Shown here: piece after piece, positions 18,766 to 28,201 of the stretch
Numbering within the stretch: the stretch's first letter is position 1
How the letters are laid out: every line of letters begins with the position of its first letter
Source of the DNA: Rhodococcoides kyotonense
Lineage (GTDB): Bacteria > Actinomycetota > Actinomycetes > Mycobacteriales > Mycobacteriaceae
NCBI RefSeq assembly: GCF_900188125.1
Contig: NZ_FZOW01000012.1
Location: 1-64,000, forward strand
Direction of reading: 5' to 3'
DNA: 64,000 nucleotides
Made by a program: the position numbers and the translations under genes
The notes under the pieces: model-generated
The model's input: the letters and a program-made list of their open reading frames with translations, nothing else
Databases searched by the model: none
What the model was told of the DNA's origin: nothing

Positions 18766-21700
18766 CTACTGCCGGGGTTTGGCGAGCGGGAACGCGAGCG
18801 TCTCGCGGATGCTTCCTCCCGTGATGAGCATGACGACGCGGTCGACGCCCATGCCGAGACCTCCGGTGGGCGGCATGCCGTATTCGAGAGCTTGCAGGAA
18901 GTCCTCGTCGAGCGACATGGCCTCTTCATCACCACCGGCTGCGAGCAACGACTGCTCGGTCAGACGCTGACGTTGATCGACGGGGTCGGTGAGCTCGCTG
19001 TACGCAGTGCCGAGTTCGACGCCCCACGCGACGAGGTCCCATTTCTCGGCGACACCTGGAATCGAGCGGTGCGGACGCGTCAGCGGTGACATCGACGTCG
19101 GGAAGTCCTTGTAGAACGTCGGGAATTCGGTGTAGTCCTCGACGAGGTGCTCGTACATGCCCTGAGCGACGGCGCCTGCGTCCCAATCCTTTTCGTACGG
19201 AATGTCGTTCTCGTCGCACAGCCGCTGTAGTTCTTCGAGTGAGGTGTCCGGTGCGACGTCGACGCCCAGCTTCTCCGCTACCGAACCGTGCAGAGTCTTG
19301 ACCGGCCATTCGCCGGAGATGTCGATCTCGATCATCTCGCCGTTCGGGCCGTCGGGCCGCAGTACGATCTCACGTCCGTGCGCAGCGACTGCTGCTTTCT
19401 GAATCAGTTCGCGGCACAACACCATTGCGCGTTCGTAGTCGCTGTGCGCCTCGTACGCCTCGAGGATCGTGAACTCCGGGTTGTGCTTGAAGTCCGCGCC
19501 CTCGTTGCGGAACACACGTCCGATCTCGAACACCTTGTCCATGCCGCCGACGCACAACCGCTTGAGGTACAACTCGGGCGCGATGCGCAGGTAGAGGTCC
19601 AGGTTGTACGCGTTGATGTGCGTGATGAACGGTGCTGCGTTGGCGCCGCCGTGTACCTGCTGCAGAATCGGGGTCTCGACCTCCATGTATCCGCGGTCGG
19701 ACAGTGAATCCCGCAAGGACTTCACCACGTTGCTGCGCGCGGTCATCAGATCGCGAGCCGATCGGTTGATCGCGAGGTCCACATAGCGTTGGCGCACACG
19801 GGATTCCGGGTCCGTGAGCCCTTTCCACTTGTCCGGCAACGGATGTAGGCACTTCGCGTTCATCCGCCAATCGGACGCGAGCAACGAGAACTCGCCCTTC
19901 TTGCTGCGGCCGATGGTGCCACTCACTTCGATCAGGTCGCCGAGGTCGAAGTCGGAGTCGAACGTATCGAGCCTGTCACCGACACGCTCCCGATCGAACA
20001 GCACCTGGATGTCGTCGGTCCAGTCGCGGACGACGGCGAACGCGACCCCGCCGTAATCGCGGATGCGCAGGATACGACCGGCGATCCGCACCGACGTGCC
20101 CTGCGGTGCGGTCAAGGCTTCGGCGACGGAATGCGTCGGGGGGTAGGCGACGGGATAGCCTTCGACGCCTGCCTGGCTCAGACGATTCAATTTGGCGATG
20201 CGGACGCGTACTTGATCGGGACGTTTGGGGCCCGTCGTCGTCGGCTCGTCGTCGTCGAGTGCGGCAGGACCGCTTCCGTCGGTGTGGATGTCCTCGCTAC
20301 CGGCCAGGGCAGCGGGCACCGCGACGTGGCTGCCGGTGTGTTTGCGTGCGCGTCGGAAACTCGGGAGGGTGAGGAAGCCTTCGGCGATCGCCGACGCGAT
20401 GCCGACCTTCGGAAGCTCGCGGTTGTCGGCGAAGCAGAGGTAGCGCGGTTCCCATTCGGGTTGGTACTTCACGTTGGAGCGGTACAGCGCTTCGAGTTGC
20501 CACCACCGAGAGAAGAACACCAGCACCGACCGCCAGATCCGCAACACCGGACCGGCGCCGATCCGGCTGCCTTCCTCGAACACCGCCCGGAACACCGCGA
20601 AGTTCAGCGAGATCTTGCTGATGCCGAATTGATCTCCGCCGGTGGCCAATTCGGTGACGAGCAGTTCGATGACTCCATTGGGGGACTGCGGATCCCGTCG
20701 CATCAGATCGAGCGACACTCCTGTACGACCCCACGGTGCCAGCGACAGGACCGCGACGGTCTTGTCGTCCTGGCGTGCCTGGACGAGCAGGCAGTCACCG
20801 TCGAGCGGGTCGCCGAGACGGCCGAGCGCCATCGAGAATCCACGCTCGGTCTCGGTGTCGCGCCAGGCGTCGGCGCAGTCGATGATGTCGGCCATCTCCG
20901 GTGCGGGAATGTCTCGATGCCTGCGGATTTCGACGGTCACGCCTGCCTTGCGTGCCCGGTTCACGGCCTGCCGGACCGGCCGCATCTCTCGGCCGTTCAG
21001 GTTGAACTGCTTGGTGTAGAGGATGGCTTCGTCGCCGAGTTCGAGGACGTTGAGCCCTGCTCGTTTGAATGCCGTCGCGCCGGTTTCGCTGGCGCCCATG
21101 ACGGCGGGTGACCAGCCGTACTTCTCGGCGAGCTCGAGCCACGCGTCGATGGCGTGCGGCCATGCTTCGGGGTTGCCGATCGGATCGCCGCTGGCCAGGC
21201 ATACCCCGACCTCGACGCGGTACGTCACCGCAGCCTTTCCGCTCGGTGCGAAGATGACCGCCTTGTCGCGTCGGGTGGCGAAGTATCCGAGGGAGTCGTC
21301 GGCGCCCCATTTGTCGAGGAGGCCGCGCAGGGCCGATTCGTCGCGGCCGGTGAGCGCGTTGCTCGAGCGCTGCGAACGGAACAGCGTGACGACGGCGGCC
21401 AGCAGCGCGAGAGCGCCGAACAAGCCGAGCAGAGTATTGACGAAACCGTGTGGCCGCCCGCCGAATTGCTCGTTGTCGACCGTCGCCAGCGCGGTGACGC
21501 GGTTGAACGCCCACAGGAATGTCTGGCTTTCCGGCAGTGTCCCGGGGAAGAGTGCGACGAGTGCCCATCCGACCAGGGTTCCGATGACCGCGCCGAGTAT
21601 CAGGACCCCGAGGGCTTTCCATGCGGCGCCGCGTCGGACACGGGTGTAGAACTCGCGCCTGGACGCGATGAGGATTCCGATGACGACGAGGTGGACGCCC

Positions 21701-22104
21701 AACGCGATCCAGGAATCGACTTCTTTGGTGTCGATGCCTTCGGCGATGTTCGTGAGCGCCAGCAGAATCAGATAGATCGTCAGCAGCCACCACGCGATGC
21801 GCTTGCGACTGGCCAGCGCGGCCGCGAGAAGTCCGACGACGAGAGCCCACGCGAGTGAGGTGTCCGGGGCGTCGAAGTAATAGGTGTCGACGTACTCGCG
21901 TGGCGCTCGGATGACGACACGAAGAGCAGGCGACAGACTCCACAGGAACACGAAGACCGCGAACACACCCAGGATCAGCCCGGCGATGTGCGGAACCTCG
22001 CTCAGCCGCCCGTGCGCAGGCGGTACGAACGAACGCGGCGCCTTCTTCTCCGCGTCCCGCCCGTGAGTGTCCGACGCCTCCCGTGACACCGATGTGCTCG
22101 TCAC
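18766..22104 (-). CDS. lysX: Bifunctional lysylphosphatidylglycerol synthetase / lysyl-tRNA synthetase LysX
   Basis: A 1112-residue fusion. The N-terminal part has about six membrane helices followed by a DUF2156/MprF-like lysyltransferase domain (about 260-570) that adds lysine from Lys-tRNA to phosphatidylglycerol. The C-terminal half is a class II LysRS: OB fold from about residue 650, motif 2 [18 protein letters not shown] and motif 3 [12 protein letters not shown]. In M. tuberculosis LysX gives resistance to cationic peptides. GTG start with CAGGAG seven to ten bases upstream. Lies between a desaturase and a hydrolase, all on the minus strand. The housekeeping LysRS is probably elsewhere. 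Confidence 0.95.
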   Translation of the reverse strand: MTSTSVSREASDTHGRDAEKKAPRSFVPPAHGRLSEVPHIAGLILGVFAVFVFLWSLSPALRVVIRAPREYVDTYYFDAPDTSLAWALVVGLLAAALASRKRIAWWLLTIYLILLALTNIAEGIDTKEVDSWIALGVHLVVIGILIASRREFYTRVRRGAAWKALGVLILGAVIGTLVGWALVALFPGTLPESQTFLWAFNRVTALATVDNEQFGGRPHGFVNTLLGLFGALALLAAVVTLFRSQRSSNALTGRDESALRGLLDKWGADDSLGYFATRRDKAVIFAPSGKAAVTYRVEVGVCLASGDPIGNPEAWPHAIDAWLELAEKYGWSPAVMGASETGATAFKRAGLNVLELGDEAILYTKQFNLNGREMRPVRQAVNRARKAGVTVEIRRHRDIPAPEMADIIDCADAWRDTETERGFSMALGRLGDPLDGDCLLVQARQDDKTVAVLSLAPWGRTGVSLDLMRRDPQSPNGVIELLVTELATGGDQFGISKISLNFAVFRAVFEEGSRIGAGPVLRIWRSVLVFFSRWWQLEALYRSNVKYQPEWEPRYLCFADNRELPKVGIASAIAEGFLTLPSFRRARKHTGSHVAVPAALAGSEDIHTDGSGPAALDDDEPTTTGPKRPDQVRVRIAKLNRLSQAGVEGYPVAYPPTHSVAEALTAPQGTSVRIAGRILRIRDYGGVAFAVVRDWTDDIQVLFDRERVGDRLDTFDSDFDLGDLIEVSGTIGRSKKGEFSLLASDWRMNAKCLHPLPDKWKGLTDPESRVRQRYVDLAINRSARDLMTARSNVVKSLRDSLSDRGYMEVETPILQQVHGGANAAPFITHINAYNLDLYLRIAPELYLKRLCVGGMDKVFEIGRVFRNEGADFKHNPEFTILEAYEAHSDYERAMVLCRELIQKAAVAAHGREIVLRPDGPNGEMIEIDISGEWPVKTLHGSVAEKLGVDVAPDTSLEELQRLCDENDIPYEKDWDAGAVAQGMYEHLVEDYTEFPTFYKDFPTSMSPLTRPHRSIPGVAEKWDLVAWGVELGTAYSELTDPVDQRQRLTEQSLLAAGGDEEAMSLDEDFLQALEYGMPPTGGLGMGVDRVVMLITGGSIRETLAFPLAKPRQ

Positions 22105-22118
22105 TGCTCACTCCTGCC

Positions 22119-22159
22119 GTCAGTGCTGCCAGTTACCTCAGGGCAACGGTAGCGCTGAC
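22119..22159. terminator. Putative hairpin between desaturase and lysX
   Basis: GTCAGTGCTGCC pairs with GGTAGCGCTGAC (two wobble positions) around a 17-base loop. It lies 17 bases beyond the desaturase stop on the minus strand. There is no clear T-tract, so the assignment is moderate. Confidence 0.45.
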
Positions 22160-22175
22160 GGCCGACATGAAGTGA

Positions 22176-23423
22176 TCATTCGGTCAGACGATGTACAGGC
22201 GTGTGCTTGCCGATCATCGCGAGTGCGGTCTTCAATCCTCGACGTTTTCCGGTCTGCGGGTCGACGCCGAACACTTCCTTCATACCGCCGCGAATACGGA
22301 ACTTGAGTTCCGACGACGTCTCGGGTGCATTGTCCGACGTCGCCGACAGGAACCGGTTGGGCAGCGACAGTTTTAGAATGGTCCGCAGCGTCTGGCCGTA
22401 CTGCTGTGCGAGTGAACCCGTCGTATAGGGCAGATCGTACTTGTCGCACAGGTCGCGAATCTTGACCGCGATCTCCGCATACCTGTTGCTGGGCAGATCC
22501 GGGAACAGATGGTGTTCGATCTGGTAGCAGAGGTTTCCGGTCATGAAGGCGAGCGTCGGCCCTGCGTGGAAGTTGGCGCTGCCGAGCATCTGACGCAGAT
22601 ACCACTCGGGCTGAGTCTCGGTTTCGTATTCCTCCAGCGTGAACTTCTCGGCGCCGTCCGGGAAATGACCGCAGAAGATGACGGCGTACGTCCAGTAGTT
22701 GCGAATGAAGTTGGCCGTCGCATTGGCCGTCAGCGTCGACTTCCACGCCGGGCCGGTCAGCAACGGGAACAGGATGTAATCCTTGCCGACCTGCTTCCCG
22801 ATCTTGCGTGCGACGTCGACCGCCATGTCCTTCTTGTCCGACCACTTCACCTCGCCCGTGCGGAGCTTGTCCGTCTCGAGGTGATGCAGCGCGACGCCCC
22901 ACTCGAAGAACGTCGCCAAGAGCGCGTTGACCAGGGGCTGTGCAAAGTACTTGGGGTGCCACTTCTGGTCGCGGGTGATGCGGAGGATGCCGTAGCCGAC
23001 GTCGTTGTCCAGGCCGACGATGTTGGTGTACTTGTGATGCGTGAAGTTGTGCGAATGCTTCCAGCCCGACGACGGGCACGTGTTGTCCCACTCCCAGTTA
23101 CTGGAATGGATCTCCGGATCGTTCATCCAATCCCACTGGCCGTGAATGACGTTGTGGCCCAACTCCATGTTCTCGATGATCTTGCCTGCCCCGAGCAGCG
23201 CCGAACCCAGCACCCACGCCGGCTTCTTCCTGCTCGCGAACAGCACCACCCGACCGGCCACCATCAGAGACCGTTGGAACGTGATGGTCCGCTGGATGTA
23301 CTTGGCATCCCGCTCACCACGTGAGTCCTCGACATCGCGTCGAATCGCATCGAGTTCCTGGCCGAGGGCTTCGATGTCCGCCTCGGTCAGATGGGCGTAC
23401 TCCTGTATGTCCGATATCGCCAT
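22176..23423 (-). CDS. Membrane fatty acid (acyl-CoA) desaturase, DesA3-like
   Basis: A 415-residue di-iron desaturase. The three histidine clusters are HNVIHGQ, HSHNFTHH and QIEHHLFPD, matching membrane acyl-CoA/front-end-type desaturases such as mycobacterial DesA3, which makes oleic acid from stearoyl-CoA. Hydrophobic segments flank the boxes. No fused cytochrome b5 or ferredoxin domain is present, so a separate reductase is needed. ATG at 23421-23423. The upstream region holds two copies of an intergenic repeat. Confidence 0.9.
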   Translation of the reverse strand: MAISDIQEYAHLTEADIEALGQELDAIRRDVEDSRGERDAKYIQRTITFQRSLMVAGRVVLFASRKKPAWVLGSALLGAGKIIENMELGHNVIHGQWDWMNDPEIHSSNWEWDNTCPSSGWKHSHNFTHHKYTNIVGLDNDVGYGILRITRDQKWHPKYFAQPLVNALLATFFEWGVALHHLETDKLRTGEVKWSDKKDMAVDVARKIGKQVGKDYILFPLLTGPAWKSTLTANATANFIRNYWTYAVIFCGHFPDGAEKFTLEEYETETQPEWYLRQMLGSANFHAGPTLAFMTGNLCYQIEHHLFPDLPSNRYAEIAVKIRDLCDKYDLPYTTGSLAQQYGQTLRTILKLSLPNRFLSATSDNAPETSSELKFRIRGGMKEVFGVDPQTGKRRGLKTALAMIGKHTPVHRLTE

Positions 23424-23561
23424 GCTTCCCCTTCATGTGCGGATACGAGCGTCTCTGTGGCCCCCGTCACCTACCCAACGGTACGGACCTCTAACCTCGG
23501 CGTCGACCGATTCGTCGATCGGGTTCTTCGGAGGCGGCCTTTTCCGGGAGGCAGCCTTCTT

Positions 23562-23617
23562 CCGGAGCGAATGTGACATTTGGTCACTCTGAGTGACCGA
23601 GGGCCGCCCTCGCTCCC
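23562..23617. repeat. REP-like palindromic repeat (family C, copy 1)
   Basis: A 56-base unit: GAATGTGACAT, then the palindrome GGTCACTCTGAGTGACC, then GAGGGCCGCCCTCGCTCCC. Identical over 56 bases to the copy at 23636. The gap 23424-23797 contains only these repeats and the presumed promoters of the divergent genes. Confidence 0.85.
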
Positions 23618-23635
23618 GTCGGGTGTACCGGGATT

Positions 23636-23691
23636 CCGGAGCGAATGTGACATTTGGTCACTCTGAGTGACCGAGGGCCGCCCTCGCTCCC
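23636..23691. repeat. REP-like palindromic repeat (family C, copy 2)
   Basis: Exact direct repeat of 23562-23617, spaced by 18 bases. An open frame starting inside it (MVTLSDRGPPS) runs into the downstream gene, but this is repeat-derived and not taken as the true start. Confidence 0.85.
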
Positions 23692-23797
23692 ACCCGGGCC
23701 GTCCGACCGCACACCGAATCGAGTCACCCTGCGCGCCTTGTTTATCCACAGTTTCCACAGGCGCCTGTGGGATTTGCGCGAACTTGTCGGACCCACC

Positions 23798-24793
23798 ATG
23801 TTCTATGCGCGCATGAAACGTGGAGATTGGGCAGACGACAACTACAGCGCACTGCGTGCGAAGGCGAAGAACCAGGTGATTCGGACGTCCGTGTTGCGGG
23901 CAATGGGGGTGGGAGCGAAGACCATCGGAGACCGAACGTCCGGAGGTCCGTGGCAGCGGATCCTTCCGGGATTGGTGGTGTTGCACAACGGTAGGCCGAC
24001 TGTGGCTCAGCGCCAGACGGCTGCGGTCATGTACGGGGGATCCGACTCCATGCTGACTGGGCGAGCCGGCCTGAATCTGCACGGATTCGGGACGAAGTTC
24101 CAGGCCAACGACGTCGGCTTGCTGATACCGCATCGACAGCACAGGAAGGACGCGTCGTTCGTCGTGGTCGAACGCACGTGGCAATCTCCGGAAGCGACCA
24201 CGATATCCGGGCTGCCGGTCGCTCCCTTGAACAGATGCCTGCTGGACGCGGCACGAAAGATGGTCGACGAGAAGGCGTGCACGGCGCTCGTTGCCGAGGT
24301 CCTGCAGAGAGGTGCGGCTGACGTCGACACACTGCTCGAGGAGCTGGACACCGGTTGCGGGCGGGGAAGTGCGATGCCTCGACGGGTTCTCCGTGAGCTC
24401 TCGACGGGTGCGCATTCGGTGGCTGAAGTGGAGGCGCGCGAGCTGTGCAGGTTGGCTGGTCTGCCTCGAATGGTGTCCAACTGGGTGATTCTGTCGGAGT
24501 CGGGGGAGTTCATCGCGATCGCCGACGACTGGGAGGACACCGTCGCGTTCGCCCTGGAAGTCGAATCCTTCGAACATCATTCGTCCCCGGTGGCCTTCGA
24601 CGAAACGTTGCAGCGCCGAGCGAAAATGCAGAACAACGGCATTGTGATCGCCGCGGTCACGCCGCGGAGCATTCGCAGCCAACCCGAGGTGGTGACGGAG
24701 CACATCCGGTGCGCCTACCAGCAGGCCAAGCAGCGACCACGGCCCAACGTGCGCGCAATTCCGCTGGCCCAGTGGCGTCAGGAGGCGTCATAG
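23798..24793 (+). CDS. AbiEi-like HTH protein with DUF559/Vsr-like C-terminal domain
   Basis: 331 residues. The N-terminal part (VLRAMGVGAKTIGDRT, then W..ILPGLVVLHNG) fits the AbiEi-type antitoxin winged helix. The C-terminal third reads IADDWEDTVAFALEVESFEHH, then a conserved RRAKMQNNGIVIAAVTP, a pattern of DUF559/very-short-patch-repair-like nuclease folds in which the usual lysine is not obvious. This composite is common as an orphan gene in Rhodococcus-type genomes; no toxin partner is adjacent. ATG at 23798 is preferred, with 23813 possible; the frame upstream comes from a repeat. Function unknown. Confidence 0.65.
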   Translation: MFYARMKRGDWADDNYSALRAKAKNQVIRTSVLRAMGVGAKTIGDRTSGGPWQRILPGLVVLHNGRPTVAQRQTAAVMYGGSDSMLTGRAGLNLHGFGTKFQANDVGLLIPHRQHRKDASFVVVERTWQSPEATTISGLPVAPLNRCLLDAARKMVDEKACTALVAEVLQRGAADVDTLLEELDTGCGRGSAMPRRVLRELSTGAHSVAEVEARELCRLAGLPRMVSNWVILSESGEFIAIADDWEDTVAFALEVESFEHHSSPVAFDETLQRRAKMQNNGIVIAAVTPRSIRSQPEVVTEHIRCAYQQAKQRPRPNVRAIPLAQWRQEAS

Positions 24794-25320
24794 ATCCAGA
24801 TCATCTGGCGTCCCGTCTGGCTCGGAGTCGTGATCGGGTGGTCGACGACGCGAGCCAGCCGGTATCCCAGACGGCGCGGAATCGCCTGGCTTCGTAGATT
24901 CGCCGCGTCGCAGTGAATTTCGACGCGCGAGACGTCGTGCAGTTCGAGCGCGATATCGGTGAGCGTCGACGCTACCGCGGTCATGATCCCGTGGCCTTCG
25001 GCGTCGGCGGTCAGCCAATATCCGAGTTCGAGCCAGTCGTCACCGCGCCGGTTCAGTCCTGCTTTGCCGAGCGCGTGGTCCGTCGCAGCGTCGAGGACGA
25101 GGAAGTCGTAGGCAGTTCCGCTGTCCCATTGGCGACGAGTGTCGGCGATCCGAGCCTGTTGCGCCTCGACGTCGGCCGCCTCGACGACGGCCCACTCCAT
25201 CCACGGTGCCAGTCGCGGGATGTTCGACGCGATCGCATCGGCGACGACCGCTGCGTCGTCGGCGGTTTCGCGACGCATCACCACTCCGTCGAGGTCGAAT
25301 CGGTCGGGTGGGGTCTTCAT
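24778..25320 (-). CDS. GNAT-family N-acetyltransferase (RimJ/RimL type)
   Basis: A 180-residue acetyltransferase. The fold is seen as VMRRETADDAAVVADAI, FLVLDAATDHALGKAGL, LELGYWLTADAEGHGIMTAV (acetyl-CoA loop, with the Q/RxxGxG/A motif degenerate as AEGHGI) and VEIHCDAANLRSQAIPRRLGY. This resembles RimJ/RimL enzymes acting on protein N termini or small amines. ATG at 25318-25320 begins just before homology; a longer frame to 25428 comes from the repeat at 25393. It converges with the AbiEi-like gene, overlapping by 16 bases. Confidence 0.82.
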   Translation of the reverse strand: MKTPPDRFDLDGVVMRRETADDAAVVADAIASNIPRLAPWMEWAVVEAADVEAQQARIADTRRQWDSGTAYDFLVLDAATDHALGKAGLNRRGDDWLELGYWLTADAEGHGIMTAVASTLTDIALELHDVSRVEIHCDAANLRSQAIPRRLGYRLARVVDHPITTPSQTGRQMIWIYDAS

Positions 25321-25392
25321 GTGAGCAGTGTTCCCGACGGGCGGCCGTCTGCACGAGCGATTTTCTTCGCCGACGCGAACTGCTCGCCGGGT

Positions 25393-25442
25393 GAGCGAGG
25401 GCGGCCTTCGGTCACTCTGAGTGACCACATGTCACATTCGGT
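25393..25442. repeat. REP-like palindromic repeat (family C, copy 3, inverted)
   Basis: Reverse-orientation copy of the 23562 unit: GAGCGAGGGCGGCC, then GGTCACTCTGAGTGACC, then ACATGTCACATTCGG. It lies between the GNAT start and the end of the PPOX gene, both on the minus strand. Confidence 0.8.
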
Positions 25443-25461
25443 CCAGACTGGGGGTGGACCC

Positions 25462-25911
25462 CTAGGACGCCCGCCAAGACCGCCAGGTCAACCCGGACAC
25501 GATGATGGCCGGACCCTGGGGCTTCGCGGAGGCGTACTGGTCGTATTTGGCCACCAGGGCGTCGATGGCGACGGACCCGTCGGGGGTGTCGACGTCGACG
25601 ATTCGGGCCGACCCGCTGGCCCGTATCCACCAGAGCTCGGTCCAGTCCTCGTCGTAGTGGTCGACGATGAGGCTGACGGCTGGGTCGGCGCGGATGTTCT
25701 CGAGCCGCCGGAGCTTCTGGGTGCTCTTGGGCTTCCAGTCGATGGCGGTGACGATGCTTCCGTCGGCGACGGCGAAGACGATGGGCACCAGGTGTGGGGT
25801 GCCGTCGGAGTTGACGGTGGACAGCTGTGCGCGTCGGGCGGTGCTGAACTGCCCGATTTCGTCGTCGATCTTCATGAGGACTTCCGGGCGGTCATGCTCC
25901 GACACTGTCAT
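25462..25911 (-). CDS. PPOX-class F420-dependent oxidoreductase, Rv0121 type
   Basis: A 149-residue split-barrel protein: FSTARRAQLSTVNSDGTPHLVPIVFAV, KLRRLENIRADPAVSLIVDHYDEDW and the C-terminal WRSWRA, which fits the Rv0121-type PPOX subfamily (TIGR03668 in my recollection). Likely binds F420 or FMN. The ATG at 25911 overlaps the stop of the EAL gene by 4 bases (ATGA), so the two are translationally coupled. A start at 25875 is an alternative. Confidence 0.82.
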   Translation of the reverse strand: MTVSEHDRPEVLMKIDDEIGQFSTARRAQLSTVNSDGTPHLVPIVFAVADGSIVTAIDWKPKSTQKLRRLENIRADPAVSLIVDHYDEDWTELWWIRASGSARIVDVDTPDGSVAIDALVAKYDQYASAKPQGPAIIVSGLTWRSWRAS

Positions 25912-26789
25912 GCGGACTCGCTGCGTGCACGGTGTCGGCGCATCAGGGCTTCGAATTCGGACGCGTTGACCGGGAGTCCGAGGAGGTGCCCTTGCCCGCA
26001 TGTGACATCCATGTCGGTACATGCGTCGAGCTGTTCGGCGGTTTCGATGCCTTCGACGACCGTGTCCATGCCCAGCTCGTGAGTGACGGCGACGACGGCT
26101 GTGCACAGCGTGGACATCGTGCGGCTGCGTTCGACGTCGTGGCTGTCGAGGTGCTGAGTCAGAGACCTGTCGATCTTGAGGATGTCGACGGGGAGCGTCG
26201 CGAGGCGTTCGAGGGACGAGAATCCGGATCCGAAGTCGTCGATGGCGACGAGCACACCACGTCGTCGGACTTCCGTGAGTTGTTCGACGACGGCATCGAC
26301 GTCGTGCAGCGACGTCGATTCGGCCAGTTCGAGTACAAAGTGACCGGGTGGGATTCCGAACCGGTCGACGACGCCGATGACGTCGGTGGCAAGGGTGCCC
26401 GCGGCGAAGTGCAGGGGACTGACGTTGACGCCCACCTGGACGTCGATGTCGCGGTGCCGCCACGCCGCCATGGTTCTGCCGACCTCGTCGAGCACCCAAT
26501 CGGTGAGCGGGATGATGAGATCGGACTGCTCGGCGAGCGGGATGAAATTGCCCGGCAGCAACAGCCCGAGATCGGGATGATTCCACCGGATGAGGGCCTC
26601 GGCACCGATGATGGTGTTCGACGCCAAGTCGACGATCGGCTGGTAGAGCATCTGCAGCTCGTGCTCGCTCATCGCGGCGCCACGTAGCCGATCGAGGATG
26701 TCCAGGCGAGCGCGGTTGCCGTCGGGCAGCTCTTCGGAGAAGCCCTGATGGTTGCGCGCAGGGCGGGGCTCGGCAGGTTCTCGGCGCAT
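25908..26789 (-). CDS. Stand-alone EAL-domain cyclic-di-GMP phosphodiesterase
   Basis: 293 residues, a single EAL domain from about residue 45. Key positions are kept: EALIRW, VGVNVSP, FVLELAEST, IDDFGSGFSS, LKIDRS, VVEGIET and GQGHLLGLP, so hydrolysis of c-di-GMP to pGpG with Mg2+ is expected. There is no GGDEF, PAS or membrane segment, so it is cytosolic. ATG at 26787-26789 has the strong site AGGGGGGAG three bases upstream; the alternative at 26816 lacks one. Coupled by ATGA to the PPOX gene. Confidence 0.88.
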   Translation of the reverse strand: MRREPAEPRPARNHQGFSEELPDGNRARLDILDRLRGAAMSEHELQMLYQPIVDLASNTIIGAEALIRWNHPDLGLLLPGNFIPLAEQSDLIIPLTDWVLDEVGRTMAAWRHRDIDVQVGVNVSPLHFAAGTLATDVIGVVDRFGIPPGHFVLELAESTSLHDVDAVVEQLTEVRRRGVLVAIDDFGSGFSSLERLATLPVDILKIDRSLTQHLDSHDVERSRTMSTLCTAVVAVTHELGMDTVVEGIETAEQLDACTDMDVTCGQGHLLGLPVNASEFEALMRRHRARSESA

Positions 26790-26816
26790 GCTCCCCCCTA
26801 GTGGCCGGTCGGCCAC

Positions 26817-27071
26817 TCAAGAGAATAACCCCAAAGTCCGGTTTGACGCCACAAACAAAACCAATTCCCCGTTTCGAGGCGCGCTATCTGTCCGTCACGA
26901 GCGTCCACCCACCCGCGTCGGCGCGCGCGTTCCGCTTGTAGATGCACGTCGGCGTAATGCGTCACCAGCAGTGCGTCGCCGCCGACGCGAGAACCTGCAT
27001 GACCATGGCGACGCGAACGCGGCCATGCACGGGTGCGATGACGTCGGCCAATGCGGTTCGTTGTCCCATGC
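26817..27071 (-). pseudogene. Remnant of an ABC exporter (N-terminal membrane part)
   Basis: From ATG at 27069-27071 one frame gives TALADVIAPVHGRVRVAMVM and QVLASAA before a stop; the following bases in another frame give VTHYADVHLQAERARRRGWV. Both resemble pieces of the first transmembrane domain of siderophore-type ABC exporters (API-rich first helix; ITHFAD.DLQ..LRRRL), joined by a deletion with a frameshift. Nothing downstream keeps an ATPase domain. This explains most of the 361-base gap between the EAL and LacI genes. The family match is by memory of the motifs and is uncertain. Confidence 0.45.
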
Positions 27072-27104
27072 AGATCCCCTTTGTGTACGGCATACCACAA
27101 TGAA

Positions 27105-27123
27105 TTAGGCAAGCCACACTATA
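27105..27123 (-). promoter_or_regulatory. Degenerate IdeR/DtxR-like iron box upstream of the exporter remnant
   Basis: TTAGGCAAGCCACACTATA matches 12 of 19 positions of the DtxR/IdeR consensus TTAGGTTAGSCTAACCTAA by eye. It sits about 35 bases before the remnant's ATG, where an iron-regulated promoter would be. Weak on its own. Confidence 0.3.
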
Positions 27124-27150
27124 AGCACAGGGGCGGGGCGAACGGGGCAG

Positions 27151-28155
27151 CTAGCCGGTAGTGGAACCGCGCGCGACGACCGACCACTCGGCCTCCGGGA
27201 TCGACGACAGCGTGCCGAGCACCCACCCCGCGGCGTGGCGACCCTGGTCGTACAACGACTGCGCGACCGTCGTGAGCCCAGCCGCTTCCGCGGCCTCCGA
27301 ATCGTCCCACCCGGTCACGCCGTGCGCACCGGCGTCGAGAGCGCCGAGCGCCAAATCATCACTCGTGCACAGGATCACATCCGCGTCGAACTCGCGTAGA
27401 AGTGCGTGAGCTGCCGTCGCGCCTTCCGTCCGTGCATTCGTCGCCGCGAATGCCACCGGTATGTCCTCCCACCGAAACCCATATTCGACGACCGCTCGCC
27501 GGTACCCGGCAAGGCGGGAAGCTGTCACCGGGAAGGTGGCGTTCTCGGGTTCGGGTCCGAGGACGGTGTCGGCGATTCGGTCGCGATCGCGCGGGAAGCT
27601 GATGATCGCGGGTCGCTGCGCGCGTGCGAGTCCGATGGTGCCGATGGCGTGTGCGGCTGCTTCGTCGTCGATTCCGATGAATTCGATGCCGGGATGGATC
27701 GGCCCGCCTTGTATGCACGCGGGTTTGCCTGTGGCGGTGACGATGTCGAGCACGGGGTCGTCGACGACGGTTGTCCAGAGGACGAAGCCGTCGACGTGGG
27801 CGTCGCGGATGCGGGTGAGGTCGACGCCGATGCGGGAGTTGGGGAGTAGGACGAGTCCGGTGTCGGTGTCGAGGCAGGCTTCGGCGATGCCGGAGAGGAA
27901 GGCGCGGGCTTCGGGGTTCTCGAACGAGTAGGTGAGCTTTTCGGTGAGTACGACACCGAGGTTGTTCGTCTTGCCGCTGCGCAGTGAACGGGCGGCTCGG
28001 TGCGGTCCGGTGTAGCCGAGCAGGGTTGCCGCGTCGAACACGCGTTGCCGGGTGGCGTCGGAAACGCGGGTGGGTTGGTTGTAGCTGTACGAGACGCTCA
28101 TGGTCGACACCCCGGCCGCGCGGGCGACGTCGGCCATGGTCGGGCGGGTGCTCAT
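27151..28155 (-). CDS. LacI-family transcriptional regulator
   Basis: A 334-residue regulator with N-terminal LacI HTH (MADVARAAGVSTMSVSYSYN, hinge-like RVSDATRQRVFDAA) and a periplasmic-binding-type effector domain (GVVLTEKLTYSFENPEARAF, DGFVLW, ADVILCTSDDLALGAL). The start ATG at 28155 is the last one before the HTH; the frame is open to 28203. It lies divergently to an MFS transporter; the 46-bp gap carries a near-perfect 16-bp palindrome that is its likely operator, so it should repress both genes. Effector unknown. Confidence 0.9.
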   Translation of the reverse strand: MSTRPTMADVARAAGVSTMSVSYSYNQPTRVSDATRQRVFDAATLLGYTGPHRAARSLRSGKTNNLGVVLTEKLTYSFENPEARAFLSGIAEACLDTDTGLVLLPNSRIGVDLTRIRDAHVDGFVLWTTVVDDPVLDIVTATGKPACIQGGPIHPGIEFIGIDDEAAAHAIGTIGLARAQRPAIISFPRDRDRIADTVLGPEPENATFPVTASRLAGYRRAVVEYGFRWEDIPVAFAATNARTEGATAAHALLREFDADVILCTSDDLALGALDAGAHGVTGWDDSEAAEAAGLTTVAQSLYDQGRHAAGWVLGTLSSIPEAEWSVVARGSTTG

Positions 28156-28183
28156 GGTGTCAGGGTAGCGACTGTCGATGAGT

Positions 28184-28199
28184 TGTGTAACGATACACA
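28184..28199. promoter_or_regulatory. Likely LacI-family operator
   Basis: TGTGTAACGATACACA, an inverted repeat (TGTGTA/TACACA) centred on CG as in LacI-family sites, with one inner mismatch. It ends 2 bases before the MFS start codon and lies 28 bases from the regulator start, so bound protein would block the transporter's transcription or initiation. Confidence 0.65.
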
Positions 28200-28201
28200 G
28201 C

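Noticed and set aside
23562..23691. Possible CRISPR array from the paired 56-base repeats
   Set aside because: Only two direct copies with an 18-base gap; other copies are inverted or diverged and there are no cas genes. Better explained as REP-like elements.
25462..26820. 452-residue frame on the minus strand
   Set aside because: Only the last 149 residues are the PPOX protein; the rest is an out-of-frame reading of the EAL gene.
26798..27112. 104-residue minus-strand frame as a gene
   Set aside because: No start signal or family; part of it matches one fragment of the ABC-exporter remnant, so it is treated as a pseudogene.
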